Virus record (IMG/VR): IMGVR_UViG_3300022934_000085
Coordinates: 1 to 33,503 of that record
Strand: one strand, 5' to 3'
DNA from: a virus
Length of the DNA stretch: 33,503 nucleotides
In this document: positions 8,105 to 16,243 of the stretch, in pieces
How positions within the stretch are numbered: the stretch's first letter is position 1
Layout of the letters: each line of letters starts with the position of its first letter
Translations under genes and position numbers: made by a program
The notes under the pieces: generated by a model
What the model saw: the letters and a program-made list of their open reading frames with translations, nothing else
Told to the model about the DNA's origin: nothing
Databases searched by the model: none

Positions 8105-8450
8105 AAATACACAAGATATGACAGGAACAGGTAGACATATCGAACTACCTGATCCTGAACCACAAAGATACTATGATTGGATGTTATGGAAGCTTAGACA
8201 AGAACCCGATTGGCAGGCCATGAAACAAAAAACAAGAGAACCATTTATAAGACAATTTTTAAAAATGGATAGTTTATTACTTGCTTTAATCTATACAGCT
8301 GGTCATATTATTATAGCCATGAATGTTGTATATTTTATGACAGGTGCCAGTTTATGGGAAGCTGGTACCGTAGCTCTTATAGAACCGATAATAAATGGCT
8401 GTTGGTTTTTTATATTACATATTTTATGGAAAAAAATACAAAAAAAGTGA
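8097..8450 (+). CDS. membrane protein, DUF2061-like
   Basis: 117 residues. The N-terminal 55 residues are soluble and charged, followed by two membrane segments (roughly LLLALIYTAGHIIIAMNVVYFM and VALIEPIINGCWFFILHILW). The pattern TG..., E..., then HxxW near the end resembles the DUF2061 membrane family, which I recall only in outline. It overlaps thyX by 8 bases. Function unknown. Confidence 0.7.
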   Translation: MNKNTQDMTGTGRHIELPDPEPQRYYDWMLWKLRQEPDWQAMKQKTREPFIRQFLKMDSLLLALIYTAGHIIIAMNVVYFMTGASLWEAGTVALIEPIINGCWFFILHILWKKIQKK

Positions 8451-8459
8451 AAATAACGG

Positions 8460-8488
8460 TGTACATTCCTTTAAAACTGGTGTATAAT
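8460..8488 (+). promoter_or_regulatory. sigma70-like promoter with conserved leader
   Basis: TGTACA at 8460-8465, 17-bp spacer, TATAAT at 8483-8488, then a leader ending in AAAGGGAGT. The stretch from the -10 through the Shine-Dalgarno is nearly identical to the one at 33403 and close to that at 20765, so this is a repeated promoter/leader cassette. Confidence 0.8.
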
Positions 8489-8518
8489 AATACTATATTA
8501 ATTTAAAGGGAGTTATAA

Positions 8519-8773
8519 ATGGGTATACATATAGGTCAACACAACAGATCTTCCTCATGGGTTGGAAGATTTGATCCAAAGAATCCACAAGACATGTTAG
8601 AATATGAAATGGTTAAATCCGTTGCAAGAGCATGTAATTCATCTAAAATAAAATTCAGAGTTGAAAAGAAAGGTAGAAAACCAACCAAAGGTTTTACTTG
8701 GTTTGGTGATCCTATAGGAGGCATTAAGAATGCTACACTCTGGGATGTCTACATTTATAGGAGGTATTCTTAA
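8519..8773 (+). CDS. small basic hypothetical protein
   Basis: 84 residues, basic, with a Lys/Arg-rich middle (KIKFRVEKKGRKPTKG) and a central GDPIGG. No family recognised. It has its own strong promoter and SD (AAAGGGAG), and overlaps the RNase H gene by one base. The high-strength promoter suggests an abundant early product. Confidence 0.8.
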   Translation: MGIHIGQHNRSSSWVGRFDPKNPQDMLEYEMVKSVARACNSSKIKFRVEKKGRKPTKGFTWFGDPIGGIKNATLWDVYIYRRYS

Positions 8774-9642
8774 TGATTATTGTTGATTACAGCGGTATCG
8801 CTTTAGCGAGTATTATAATTAATAAAACGTTTGATGAACGACTAATTCGTCATATGATTCTCAACTCCCTTAGAATGTATCGTACAAGATACAAAGATGA
8901 GTATGGCGAATTAGTCCTTGCTGTTGATGCGTCAAACAACTGGCGCAGAAAAGCTTTCCCTCAATACAAAGCTAATAGGAAAAAAGGTAGAGACGAATCC
9001 ACCTTTGATTGGAATGAAGCTTTTAGAATACTAAATATGGTAAGAGAAGAAATTGCAGAAAACTTTCCATATAAAGTAATTCGTATTGATGGTTGTGAAG
9101 CTGATGATGTTATCGGTACGATTGTGAGTATGAATCCAGATTCAAACAATGATTTTAATCCAGAAAAGATCATGATCGTATCCTCTGATAGAGACTTCCT
9201 ACAATTACAAAGATACAAAAATGTAAGACAGTTTTCACCACTTCTTAAGAAAGAATTGAAAGAAGAAAATCCTAGATTGTATCTTCAAACACATATCATT
9301 AAAGGTGATAAAGGTGATGGTGTACCAAACATCTTGTCTGATGATAATGTATTTGTTGAAGGCTTTAGACAAAAGCCGATGTCTCAAAAGAAAGTAGATA
9401 ATATTATACAAGACTTAGAAGAAGGTGAATTACTTTATGCAGCATCTTGGTATCGTAACTATTGTCGAAATAAAAAATTAATTGATCTCACTGAAACACC
9501 AGAAGATTTAAGAAAGCAGATTATAAATAACTTTATAGATCAAGATCCAGCTTCATTACATAGTAAGAAAGGTAAAGTCTTTCCTTACTTAGTAAAGAAT
9601 CGTTGTAATGAATTGATTAAAAGTGCACAGGAGTTTATTTAA
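8773..9642 (+). CDS. rnh: RNase H / 5'-3' FEN-family exonuclease
   Basis: 289-residue T4 RNase H homologue that removes RNA primers from lagging-strand fragments. Acidic metal ligands appear in order: IIVDYSG near the start, VLAVDASNNWRRKAFPQYKANR with the arch lysines, DGCEADDVIG, VSSDRDFLQLQ, then KGDKGDGVPNI (helix-hairpin-helix entry). Length and order match T4 (about 305 residues). SD GGAGG at 8761-8765. Confidence 0.94.
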   Translation: MIIVDYSGIALASIIINKTFDERLIRHMILNSLRMYRTRYKDEYGELVLAVDASNNWRRKAFPQYKANRKKGRDESTFDWNEAFRILNMVREEIAENFPYKVIRIDGCEADDVIGTIVSMNPDSNNDFNPEKIMIVSSDRDFLQLQRYKNVRQFSPLLKKELKEENPRLYLQTHIIKGDKGDGVPNILSDDNVFVEGFRQKPMSQKKVDNIIQDLEEGELLYAASWYRNYCRNKKLIDLTETPEDLRKQIINNFIDQDPASLHSKKGKVFPYLVKNRCNELIKSAQEFI

Positions 9643-10058
9643 TGAAACAGTATGTATTTGAAGTCTTAGAAGAAATGGCTAAGCAAAGAAGTAAAAATGA
9701 TAAAGTTCGTGTTCTCAAAGACAATGAAACATGGGCTTTAAAAGATATTATAAGGGGATCTATGGATACCACCGTAGCTTGGAATTTACCTGAAGGTGAA
9801 CCACCATACACTGCAGCTGCAGCTCATAATCACGCAAGTAACTTAACACAACAAAATGGAAAGTTTAAATACTTTGTAAAAGGTGGACCAGGCGATAAGA
9901 TGCCAAAATTCAAGAGAGAAAATATTTTTATTGAAATACTTGAAGGTGTGCATCCAGAAGATGCTAAGCTAGTTCTCAACATGATAAACAAAAAGAAAAT
10001 CCCAGGAATTTCTAGACCAGTTGTAGAGGAGGCCTTTCCAAAATTACTTCAGGACTAA
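9642..10058 (+). CDS. conserved phage protein (DUF6433-like)
   Basis: 138 residues. The pattern LKDIIRGSMDTTVAWNLPEGEPPY, then FVKGG, KRENIFIEILEGVHPEDAKLVLNM and KKIPGI...VVEEAFP matches a protein family I remember from T4-like cyanophages (DUF6433). Function unknown. ATG overlaps the rnh stop by one base, so it is likely co-expressed with replication genes. Confidence 0.85.
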   Translation: MKQYVFEVLEEMAKQRSKNDKVRVLKDNETWALKDIIRGSMDTTVAWNLPEGEPPYTAAAAHNHASNLTQQNGKFKYFVKGGPGDKMPKFKRENIFIEILEGVHPEDAKLVLNMINKKKIPGISRPVVEEAFPKLLQD

Positions 10059-10087
10059 TCTACAACCTTTTTACGAAAGGTATAAAG

Positions 10088-10249
10088 ATGTTACTACAAC
10101 AACTTGTAAAAGATTACGAACTTCACGGATTAAAAATTAAAAAAAGAGGAAGAATTAATCGAATGGCAAAAATATCTAGGAAAAGAGATTTTGTGAGAAA
10201 AAAAGTTAAGTTACTGAAAGTCTTGGAGAATAAATTTCAAATCAATTGA
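10088..10249 (+). CDS. small highly basic protein
   Basis: 53 residues, ATG at 10088, TGA at 10247-10249, with about a third Lys or Arg (GLKIKKRGRINRMAKISRKR). It may bind nucleic acid. The SD-like AAAGG sits in the 3' arm of a short hairpin (ACCTTT, loop, AAAGGT at about 10066-10082), so translation could be partly masked. No homologue recognised. Confidence 0.6.
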   Translation: MLLQQLVKDYELHGLKIKKRGRINRMAKISRKRDFVRKKVKLLKVLENKFQIN

Positions 10250-10260
10250 AAAAATAACTA

Positions 10261-10289
10261 TTTACAAACAGTCAAAAACATGGTATAAT
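10261..10289 (+). promoter_or_regulatory. sigma70-like promoter
   Basis: TTTACA at 10261-10266, 17-bp spacer, TGG then TATAAT at 10284-10289, just upstream of the gene starting at 10312. It shares the -35, spacing and extended -10 with the uvsX and tmRNA promoters. Confidence 0.8.
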
Positions 10290-10311
10290 ATATTATTTGA
10301 AAGGTGAAAAC

Positions 10312-10872
10312 ATGAATATTTTTATTTTGGACAAAGATCCCGAAAAAGCTGCAATGATGATGTGCGACAAGCATGTACCAAAAATGATTGTCGAATCTGC
10401 TCAGATGCTATGTACTGCACACCGCTTGCTTGACGGTAAACCAGAAAAACGTAAATCAAGATCCGGTAAAACTATTCAAACATATTATGCCTTCGGTGAT
10501 ATAAGAGATGATATTTACTATGCAGCTGTACACAAGCATCATCCATGTACTGTATGGACTATGGAAAGTAAAGATAACTACAATTGGCATTATCACCACT
10601 TTGTATCTCTTGCTAGAGAATTCGAATTTCGTAGAAATAAAAAACACGTTACATTCGAAAAGTTAGGTGTTGTACTCGCTGCACCACCTATAAATATACC
10701 AGAAGCTGGTCTTACTGAATTTGCTCAAGCAATGTCTGCTTATCCGGACTGTATAGTCGAAGGTGATGCAGTACAAGCGTACAGAAACTATTACCATAAA
10801 GCTAAACCATTTGCCAAATGGGATTGGGGCAGACCAGCACCAGAGTGGTGGGAAGGATATCAAGGTGCCTAA
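10312..10872 (+). CDS. conserved phage protein of unknown function
   Basis: 186 residues from the ATG at 10312, which follows an AAAGGTG Shine-Dalgarno; an upstream TTG at 10297 is unlikely because it overlaps that SD. The N-terminus NIFILDKDPEKAAMMMCDKHVPKMIVESAQ is a signature I recall in many marine phage hypothetical proteins (NIFxLDxDPxxAAxxxCDKHVxKM). It has many His, Trp and Tyr residues (HKHHPCTVW, YNWHYHH), which might coordinate metal. It has its own promoter. Confidence 0.85.
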   Translation: MNIFILDKDPEKAAMMMCDKHVPKMIVESAQMLCTAHRLLDGKPEKRKSRSGKTIQTYYAFGDIRDDIYYAAVHKHHPCTVWTMESKDNYNWHYHHFVSLAREFEFRRNKKHVTFEKLGVVLAAPPINIPEAGLTEFAQAMSAYPDCIVEGDAVQAYRNYYHKAKPFAKWDWGRPAPEWWEGYQGA

Positions 10873-11095
10873 GTATACAGTAAAGCCTTTAGAAGAAGGC
10901 GATGAATACGATATTGAATGTAGCTCAGAAGAGTTAGAAGTTTATCTTAAAGAACACAATTGTATAAAGGTTCTTAAATTTCCAGGCGTAATTTCAGGGC
11001 ATGGAAGCCTCCTATCAAAAACAGATAACGGATGGAAAGACAATCTTCGAAGAATTAAAGAAAATTCTGGAAGAGGTAATACCATCAAAGTGTAG
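10865..11095 (+). CDS. small conserved phage protein, GTG start
   Basis: 76 residues beginning VPKYTVKPLEEGDEYDIECSS. The GTG at 10865 is chosen because GGAAGG lies eight bases upstream and the frame starting at 10763 runs inside the previous gene. The layout (PxYxVK..., SSEELEVYLKEH, GHGSLLSKTDNGWKDNLRRIKE) resembles small T4-like cyanophage proteins related to FmdB-type regulators, but it has no CxxC zinc pairs. Function unknown. Confidence 0.75.
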   Translation: MPKYTVKPLEEGDEYDIECSSEELEVYLKEHNCIKVLKFPGVISGHGSLLSKTDNGWKDNLRRIKENSGRGNTIKV

Positions 11096-11104
11096 GAGGA
11101 AGAT

Positions 11105-11359
11105 ATGAACTTTTTTATAGTAATATCTTTTATAGTAATGAATACTGCATCACCAGACAGGCCAGTATACATATTTAAACATCCAAATTTTGATAATAAA
11201 CAAATTTGTGAAATGTATGTAAGAAAATATGAACAAGCTTTAGTTATGAAAGCTGGTGCAGCATATAACTTTGATTTAGAACCAGAAGCAATCTTTTGCA
11301 TTACTAAAGAACAGGTTCAAGATATATTCAAATATAATAATGGTAAGAAAAATATTTAA
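11105..11359 (+). CDS. small possibly exported protein
   Basis: 84 residues with a hydrophobic N-terminus (NFFIVISFIVMNTA) that could be a signal peptide or anchor, then a soluble part with two Cys residues (ICEMY, FCITK). SD AGGAGGA immediately upstream. It resembles in layout the minus-strand protein at 26188-26406. No function recognised. Confidence 0.7.
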   Translation: MNFFIVISFIVMNTASPDRPVYIFKHPNFDNKQICEMYVRKYEQALVMKAGAAYNFDLEPEAIFCITKEQVQDIFKYNNGKKNI

Positions 11360-11362
11360 AAT

Positions 11363-12040
11363 ATGATAAAGAGATTTAACCATGAAAAAATTGATATCGG
11401 TTATGAAGATCTTATCGCTACGACTACCGATACTGGGAGAACTTATAGTACTCCTGATGGCAAGTCTTATCCTAGTATCACAACAGTTTTAAGTATACTG
11501 TCTGAAGATGCTATAAGAGCATGGCGTGAAAGAGTTGGAGTCGAACAGGCTGATATAATCAGCGGAAAAGCATCGAGACGTGGAACAAAAGTCCATAGTA
11601 TTGTAGAGAAGTATTTAAGCAATGAAGACACAACACAAGAATTGCCACACATCAGGCAGAGTCTCGCAAATCTCAAACCTGTACTTGATAACAATATTGG
11701 AAAAATATATGGTCTCGAGGTGCCACTATTTAGTCATCACCTCAAACTCGCAGGACGGTGCGACTGCATCGCAGAGTATAATGGAGTACCCTCAATAATT
11801 GATTTTAAAACTTCTAAATACATTAAGAAGAAAGAAAGAATCACAAACTATTTCGCACAAGGTGCAGCATATGCAATCATGTGGGAAGAAAGAACGGGCA
11901 TGTCAATACCAAACATAGTTATTATTATGGACGTTGATCATGAAAAACCGTGTGTGTTCGTAGAACATAGAGATAACTGGACTAAATTATTAGAGGATAC
12001 AATTGATGAATATAGAAAACGAAAGCTTTTTGGACACTAA
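11363..12040 (+). CDS. PD-(D/E)XK exonuclease (RecB/Cas4-like nuclease domain)
   Basis: 225 residues. Motifs of a RecB/Cas4/MGME1-type nuclease are visible: RRGTKVHSIVEKYL (His78 of motif I), LEVPLF (Glu119), GRCDC (Asp134), IIDFKTSK (Asp147, Lys149), and a following YFAQGAAYAIMW helix with the family Gln and Tyr. A DNA exonuclease role in replication or host DNA breakdown is likely. It is a stand-alone nuclease with no helicase fused. Confidence 0.9.
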   Translation: MIKRFNHEKIDIGYEDLIATTTDTGRTYSTPDGKSYPSITTVLSILSEDAIRAWRERVGVEQADIISGKASRRGTKVHSIVEKYLSNEDTTQELPHIRQSLANLKPVLDNNIGKIYGLEVPLFSHHLKLAGRCDCIAEYNGVPSIIDFKTSKYIKKKERITNYFAQGAAYAIMWEERTGMSIPNIVIIMDVDHEKPCVFVEHRDNWTKLLEDTIDEYRKRKLFGH

Positions 12041-12287
12041 TATGCCTATAGGATTAACACGCATACTTCAATTAAGATTTGAATTCGAAGAGATCACTAG
12101 AGGTTACAATATGGAAGTATCTGGTTCTGATATAAATACTATAGAATGGTTTATTGAAAATGGCCACAGGTCAAATTCACTTCGTGATGGATTTAATGAT
12201 GCATTAAACATAGCGAAGAAAATAAAGGAGTTCTATAATGAGCGAAGAAGAATTGAAGCAAGCGGGCTTTCATCCCGCGGATACTAA
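12006..12287 (+). CDS. small hypothetical protein
   Basis: 93 residues from the ATG at 12006, supported by AGAGGA about eight bases upstream; a later ATG at 12042 has a weaker SD. Mostly helical and charged, no recognised motif. It overlaps the nuclease gene by 35 bases and the next gene by 50, so starts are tightly interlocked. Confidence 0.65.
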   Translation: MNIENESFLDTNMPIGLTRILQLRFEFEEITRGYNMEVSGSDINTIEWFIENGHRSNSLRDGFNDALNIAKKIKEFYNERRRIEASGLSSRGY

Positions 12288-12588
12288 TGGTGATGGCACT
12301 GTTTCTGAAGAAGAACAGGCGATGTATTTAGAATTTAAAAGGAAAGAAATGGAAGACGCAGACGCACAAAGAGATGCTATTAGAAAAATGGCATGGTTTG
12401 CTCTATTTGGATTGTTATTATATCCAATTGGTATTTTTATAACTTCTGCATTTGGACTGTCTGAAGCAGCAGGATTAATTGCTGATATTGCACCAACATA
12501 TTTTGCATCCATTGCTGTTTTAGTTTCAGCATTCTTTGGCGCTGATGCATTAAAAGGTAAAGCAAGTAAACCAGCACCAAAAAAATAA
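12238..12588 (+). CDS. EF-hand membrane protein
   Basis: 116 residues. A canonical EF-hand calcium loop DTNGDGTVSEEE lies at residues 15-26, with ligands at positions 1, 3, 5, 7, 9 and 12 (D, N, D, T, S, E). Then come a charged helix and two membrane segments (about 50-72 and 78-100), ending in a Lys-rich tail. The predicted topology would place the EF-hand at one face of the inner membrane. SD AGGAG at 12225-12229. The role is unknown; calcium sensing or membrane modification during infection is inference. Confidence 0.85.
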   Translation: MSEEELKQAGFHPADTNGDGTVSEEEQAMYLEFKRKEMEDADAQRDAIRKMAWFALFGLLLYPIGIFITSAFGLSEAAGLIADIAPTYFASIAVLVSAFFGADALKGKASKPAPKK

Positions 12589-12605
12589 AGTAAAAGGATT
12601 TTGTT

Positions 12606-13415
12606 ATGAAAAGGTTGATATATCAAGTTTACACTGGTAAAAAATCTAGGCTGTATGATTACTGTACAGCCTCTGTTAAATTATATGCTGAAGAAATTAA
12701 TAAAACTGAAAAACCTCAAAATCGTGTTGACTATATAGTCCAAACAATTCCAAAAATGATGATTAAACCAGACGTATTTGCTACAAATCGTAGTAAAGAG
12801 TCATATGAAAAATACGGTGGATTTCTACCAATATATGAAAAAGAAAATGCTTTTGATTACTGGGATAAATACGATCAAATTTGTATCATTGATGCAGATA
12901 TTTGGATAAGGCCAGGATCACCTAATATATTTGATGAACTAACTCCTGTATCTGATTTTGCTGGTGTTGTAGAAAGATCCGCTCCTATTTTGCCTTGGTA
13001 TAAACAAAAACTTTCTGGATACACAAGAATGCAATACAGTAATCTTAAAGATGTTGATTGGAAATGGAATGATGCTGGTGGTCATTTTTACAATATGGGT
13101 TTAATGTTATTAGATAGAAATATTAAAAAATATCTTAATGGCCAAACTGGAAAGCAATTTATTGAAAGACCTGAATTTAAGAAATTTGTAGATGGTTTAG
13201 GTGCATGGAAATGGAGTACTGATCAAACTCTTTTAAATTATTGGGTGAAGAAAGAAAACATGATTCAGAAAGAATTAAGCTGGAAATACAATGCATTATT
13301 TACTGCTATTCCTGATGACAAAATTAGAGAAGCATATTTTGTGCATTTCTTTCTTAAAGACAAATTACCAAATAGTGGTGAAAACGTTGAACAATTAATG
13401 GAGAAAGTGATATGA
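12606..13415 (+). CDS. GT-A-type glycosyltransferase (GT8-like)
   Basis: 269 residues. The DxD metal/nucleotide-sugar motif is DAD (Asp96-Ala-Asp98) in ICIIDADIWI, followed by GGHFYNMGLMLLD, the acceptor-loop NxG pattern of GT8 enzymes, STDQTLLNYW and WKYNALF. It should transfer a sugar from a nucleotide donor, with unknown acceptor. It is the first gene of the glycan island, preceded by SD AAAGGA, and overlaps the next gene by 4 bases. Confidence 0.8.
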   Translation: MKRLIYQVYTGKKSRLYDYCTASVKLYAEEINKTEKPQNRVDYIVQTIPKMMIKPDVFATNRSKESYEKYGGFLPIYEKENAFDYWDKYDQICIIDADIWIRPGSPNIFDELTPVSDFAGVVERSAPILPWYKQKLSGYTRMQYSNLKDVDWKWNDAGGHFYNMGLMLLDRNIKKYLNGQTGKQFIERPEFKKFVDGLGAWKWSTDQTLLNYWVKKENMIQKELSWKYNALFTAIPDDKIREAYFVHFFLKDKLPNSGENVEQLMEKVI

Positions 13416-13786
13416 GTTGGAAAGATCCTAATTTTGAACCTGCTAAATCTTTTACGATAGATATTAGTATCGCTGAATACATTGATAGATACTCTATATT
13501 ATTAATAAAAAAAGAAAAAGGCTTGGATGTAGATAGAGAATTAAATCAGTATGAAAGTCAGGATCTTACTCATGATGGATTCGATCATTACTTAGGAATT
13601 ATGAGAGCAATTAATGAAGAGCTTTGGGATTTAGAAGATCGTAAAAGAAAAGGCGTGGAAAGATATAGTAAAGAAGAAGCTGATACAGCTTTCCTAATTA
13701 CTCAAATTAATGATTTAAGACACGAAACAAAAAAACGTATTGATGTTTATTTTGGTAGTGCATTCACAGAAAAGAAAAGTCATTGA
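13412..13786 (+). CDS. DUF6165-like protein
   Basis: 124 residues. The order IDRYSILLIKKEKG, then ELNQYES, INEELWDLEDRKRKG, TQINDLRHETKKRID and a closing GSAFTEKKSH matches the DUF6165 pattern that I remember from bacterial surface-polysaccharide loci. Function unknown; helical. Its presence supports a glycan-synthesis reading of this island. ATGA overlap with the previous gene. Confidence 0.75.
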   Translation: MSWKDPNFEPAKSFTIDISIAEYIDRYSILLIKKEKGLDVDRELNQYESQDLTHDGFDHYLGIMRAINEELWDLEDRKRKGVERYSKEEADTAFLITQINDLRHETKKRIDVYFGSAFTEKKSH

Positions 13787-14553
13787 AACATATAGCATTA
13801 AGATCAAAAAGCGTAAGAAGTGGTGATAGACCTTACACTACACCTGGTCTAGGTGATAGAGTTCACAGTGCTATGATAGCATATCAATACGGAAAAGCAC
13901 ACAACTCTTCAGTTACAATTCATATCACTGATGATAAATGGAGTATTGCAGGTGGCGTACCTTCTGCTAAAAAGAAAAAATCTTGGATAGAAATATTAGC
14001 TTTATTTCCTAGTGATTCATTATATTTAGAACCACATCCAGTTGAAAATTTAACTGAAGTCGAATGGATTAAATATTTAAAATCTAAAGGACATAATGCA
14101 TACATATATCATTATGAAGATACAATTCATATGCATCCTAATGAAACACGTGTTGGTATTGAAATGTCTCAGTACATAAAACAGCTACCTGAATTAGAAC
14201 CAATAATTAACAATACGTGGTTACCTGACGAATACATCACTGTTCAATGGGATTCTACAGATCCTAAAAGAACACTATCGCAAGAAGCAAGAAAGAAAAT
14301 ACATGATAAGTATGGTGTTATTCCACTATATGTTGGCGGAGAAGGTAAAGGATTGTTAAAGACGTCATTACCTCATATTGGTTTTGCCATAAAAAACGCA
14401 AAATTTCATGTTGGAAGTGATTCAGGCATGATGCATGTAGCACAATTATATAAAAAGTATGAGGACATACATATATATGATACAGATGATTCATATAAAT
14501 CTCATCACTTAGTAAGAGCAATTAATAACGGAAGTAAATATTTTAAGGTATAA
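13783..14553 (+). CDS. GT9-like (heptosyltransferase-fold) glycosyltransferase
   Basis: 256 residues, TTG start overlapping the previous stop (TTGA). An early GLGDRVHSAMIAYQYGKAH resembles the GT9 N-terminal GDxL...L loop. The C-terminal part has PLYVGGEGKG and ...FAIKNAKFHVGSDSGMMHVAQLY, the characteristic DSGxMH segment of ADP-heptose:LPS heptosyltransferases. It is shorter than a full GT9 enzyme (about 330 residues). Donor and acceptor unknown. Confidence 0.75.
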   Translation: MKHIALRSKSVRSGDRPYTTPGLGDRVHSAMIAYQYGKAHNSSVTIHITDDKWSIAGGVPSAKKKKSWIEILALFPSDSLYLEPHPVENLTEVEWIKYLKSKGHNAYIYHYEDTIHMHPNETRVGIEMSQYIKQLPELEPIINNTWLPDEYITVQWDSTDPKRTLSQEARKKIHDKYGVIPLYVGGEGKGLLKTSLPHIGFAIKNAKFHVGSDSGMMHVAQLYKKYEDIHIYDTDDSYKSHHLVRAINNGSKYFKV

Positions 14554-14558
14554 CTATC

Positions 14559-15155
14559 ATGATGGCAACTCACACAAATAAAGATTCTCAAAATATAATG
14601 CATCTAATAAAGCCTGATACGGTTGGTGCAGAAATTGGAGTTTGGTTTGGTAACACTTCAGCACAATTCCAAAAAAAAGGTTTAAAAAAATTTTACATGG
14701 TAGATTCATATTCCGTAGAACCATACAAAGAAAATAGTGAGATGTCATTTCAAGAATACCTTGCTAAATATGCTAAAGTAACTGGAGAAATAGCACCAGC
14801 TGGTTTTGCAAAATATTATGATAGAGTGTATGCAGAAGTAAAATCCAGATTTAAAACATTTGAAGAAGTTGAAATATGTCGTATGTCTTCTGATGAATGG
14901 TTTGAAAAATATAGCGATGTAGAACTTGATTGGATATATGTCGATGGAGATCATTCATATGAAGGATGTCTTAAAGATTTAGAAAATGCTATAAAAGTTG
15001 TAAAACGAGGTGGATTAATACTTGGTGATGATTACGGTTGGCCTGATGCTAGATGGCAAAAACCTGGTGTCACAAAGGCAGTTAACGAGTTCATAAATAA
15101 ACATGAATTAAAAATATTCAAACACGGTCAAACACAATACGAGATAAGAATATGA
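14559..15155 (+). CDS. SAM-dependent methyltransferase (Methyltransf_24-like)
   Basis: 198 residues. The class I SAM motif GAEIGVWFGNTS (residues 23-34), acidic strand YMVDSY, DWIYVDGDHSYEG and VKRGGLILGDDYG are as in the Methyltransf_24 family, whose members often modify sugars in glycan loci. Start at 14559 or 14562 (tandem ATG). It overlaps the RuBisCO-like gene by 4 bases, so both are translated together. Confidence 0.85.
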   Translation: MMATHTNKDSQNIMHLIKPDTVGAEIGVWFGNTSAQFQKKGLKKFYMVDSYSVEPYKENSEMSFQEYLAKYAKVTGEIAPAGFAKYYDRVYAEVKSRFKTFEEVEICRMSSDEWFEKYSDVELDWIYVDGDHSYEGCLKDLENAIKVVKRGGLILGDDYGWPDARWQKPGVTKAVNEFINKHELKIFKHGQTQYEIRI

Positions 15156-16243
15156 AAAAATACACAGTCACTTACGAAGTAGATGGTCCCGATATTCCTA
15201 AGATAGCTCATGAGATAGCTATTGGCCAAAGTATCGGAAATCCTAATATTAGATCAGAAATTGAAAATGCATCTAATGTAAAAGAATATATTGCAGAAGT
15301 TAAGGACATTCAAGGAAAGATTGTTAGGATTGATTTTCCGATAAGAGCGTTTGATTGGCCAAATATAAATCAATTAATGTGTATTATTATGGGTGGCCAT
15401 ACTGATATTTTAGGTGTAGATAGATGTAGAGTAATAGACATAGATATACCTATTAAAACTTTAGAACCTGTTTTAGGTATGTCCGGTTGGAAAAAAAGGC
15501 TCGAAGCAGAAAATAGACCATTGTTTGGGGCAATTGTTAAACCAAAATCTGGTCTTAATAAAGAACAATTGTTGTCATTAGTAAAAGATATGATGTACGG
15601 TGGTGCTGATTTTATTAAAGAAGATGAAATCATGGCAAATAATTCATATCTACCTCTTGAAGAAAGAGTTGATGCTATTGAACATCTTAAGAGTATATCA
15701 GGATGGAAAGGTTTTTATGCTTATTGCATTAATGCAGATCCTTTTGAATTAGTTGACAATATTAAAACAGTATGGCACGATTCCAGTACAAGAGGAAACA
15801 TTGGTGGCGTACATATTAATTTTTGGTCTGGACTAGGTGCTTATACCTCTTCTAGAAAATACAGTTTAGCAACGCACTATCAAAGATCTGGAATAAGAAT
15901 ACTTACTGACCCTAGTAACAAATATTCTTTATCTTGGCCAGTTCTTGTAAAATTAGGTTGCATGGCAGGTATCGACAGTATGCATGTTGGTATGTTAGGT
16001 GGTTACTATCCTGAAGGAGAGAGTGAAGAAGAAACTCTTAAAGCAATAGAAATATGTAATGAATATGATGTTATACCATCATTAAGTTGTGGTATGAATC
16101 CAGTTCTTGCTAGAGAAATTAGAGAGCGTATCGGCAATAATTTCATGGCATCAGTTGGTGGTTGGTTACACACCGGCGATGGAACAGCCGGCAACACATT
16201 ATATCATAAAGTAAAAGAAATGAGTGAGGCAGTTGCAAAATGA
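15152..16243 (+). CDS. RuBisCO-like protein (form IV type)
   Basis: 363 residues. The RuBisCO large-subunit barrel is recognisable: FGAIVKPKSGL (Lys130, Lys132, equivalent to K175/K177), GGADFIKEDE (Lys156, Asp158, Glu159, equivalent to carbamylated K201 and metal ligands D203/E204), GGVHIN (His221), MHVGMLGG (His278), SLSCGM (Ser312) and SVGGW (Gly336-Gly337, phosphate site). The loop-6 lysine (K334 in spinach) is absent, since HVGMLGGYYPEGE has none, so carboxylation is unlikely. RuBisCO-like proteins enolise or isomerise sugar-phosphate-like substrates. Length is below the usual 400-plus. It sits coupled between a methyltransferase and a sugar nucleotidyltransferase, suggesting a role in making an unusual sugar. 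Confidence 0.88.
   Translation: MKKYTVTYEVDGPDIPKIAHEIAIGQSIGNPNIRSEIENASNVKEYIAEVKDIQGKIVRIDFPIRAFDWPNINQLMCIIMGGHTDILGVDRCRVIDIDIPIKTLEPVLGMSGWKKRLEAENRPLFGAIVKPKSGLNKEQLLSLVKDMMYGGADFIKEDEIMANNSYLPLEERVDAIEHLKSISGWKGFYAYCINADPFELVDNIKTVWHDSSTRGNIGGVHINFWSGLGAYTSSRKYSLATHYQRSGIRILTDPSNKYSLSWPVLVKLGCMAGIDSMHVGMLGGYYPEGESEEETLKAIEICNEYDVIPSLSCGMNPVLAREIRERIGNNFMASVGGWLHTGDGTAGNTLYHKVKEMSEAVAK

Noticed and set aside
10689-10696. TATAAATA inside the 10312 gene
   Set aside because: It is internal to a conserved coding region and no gene start follows at a suitable distance.
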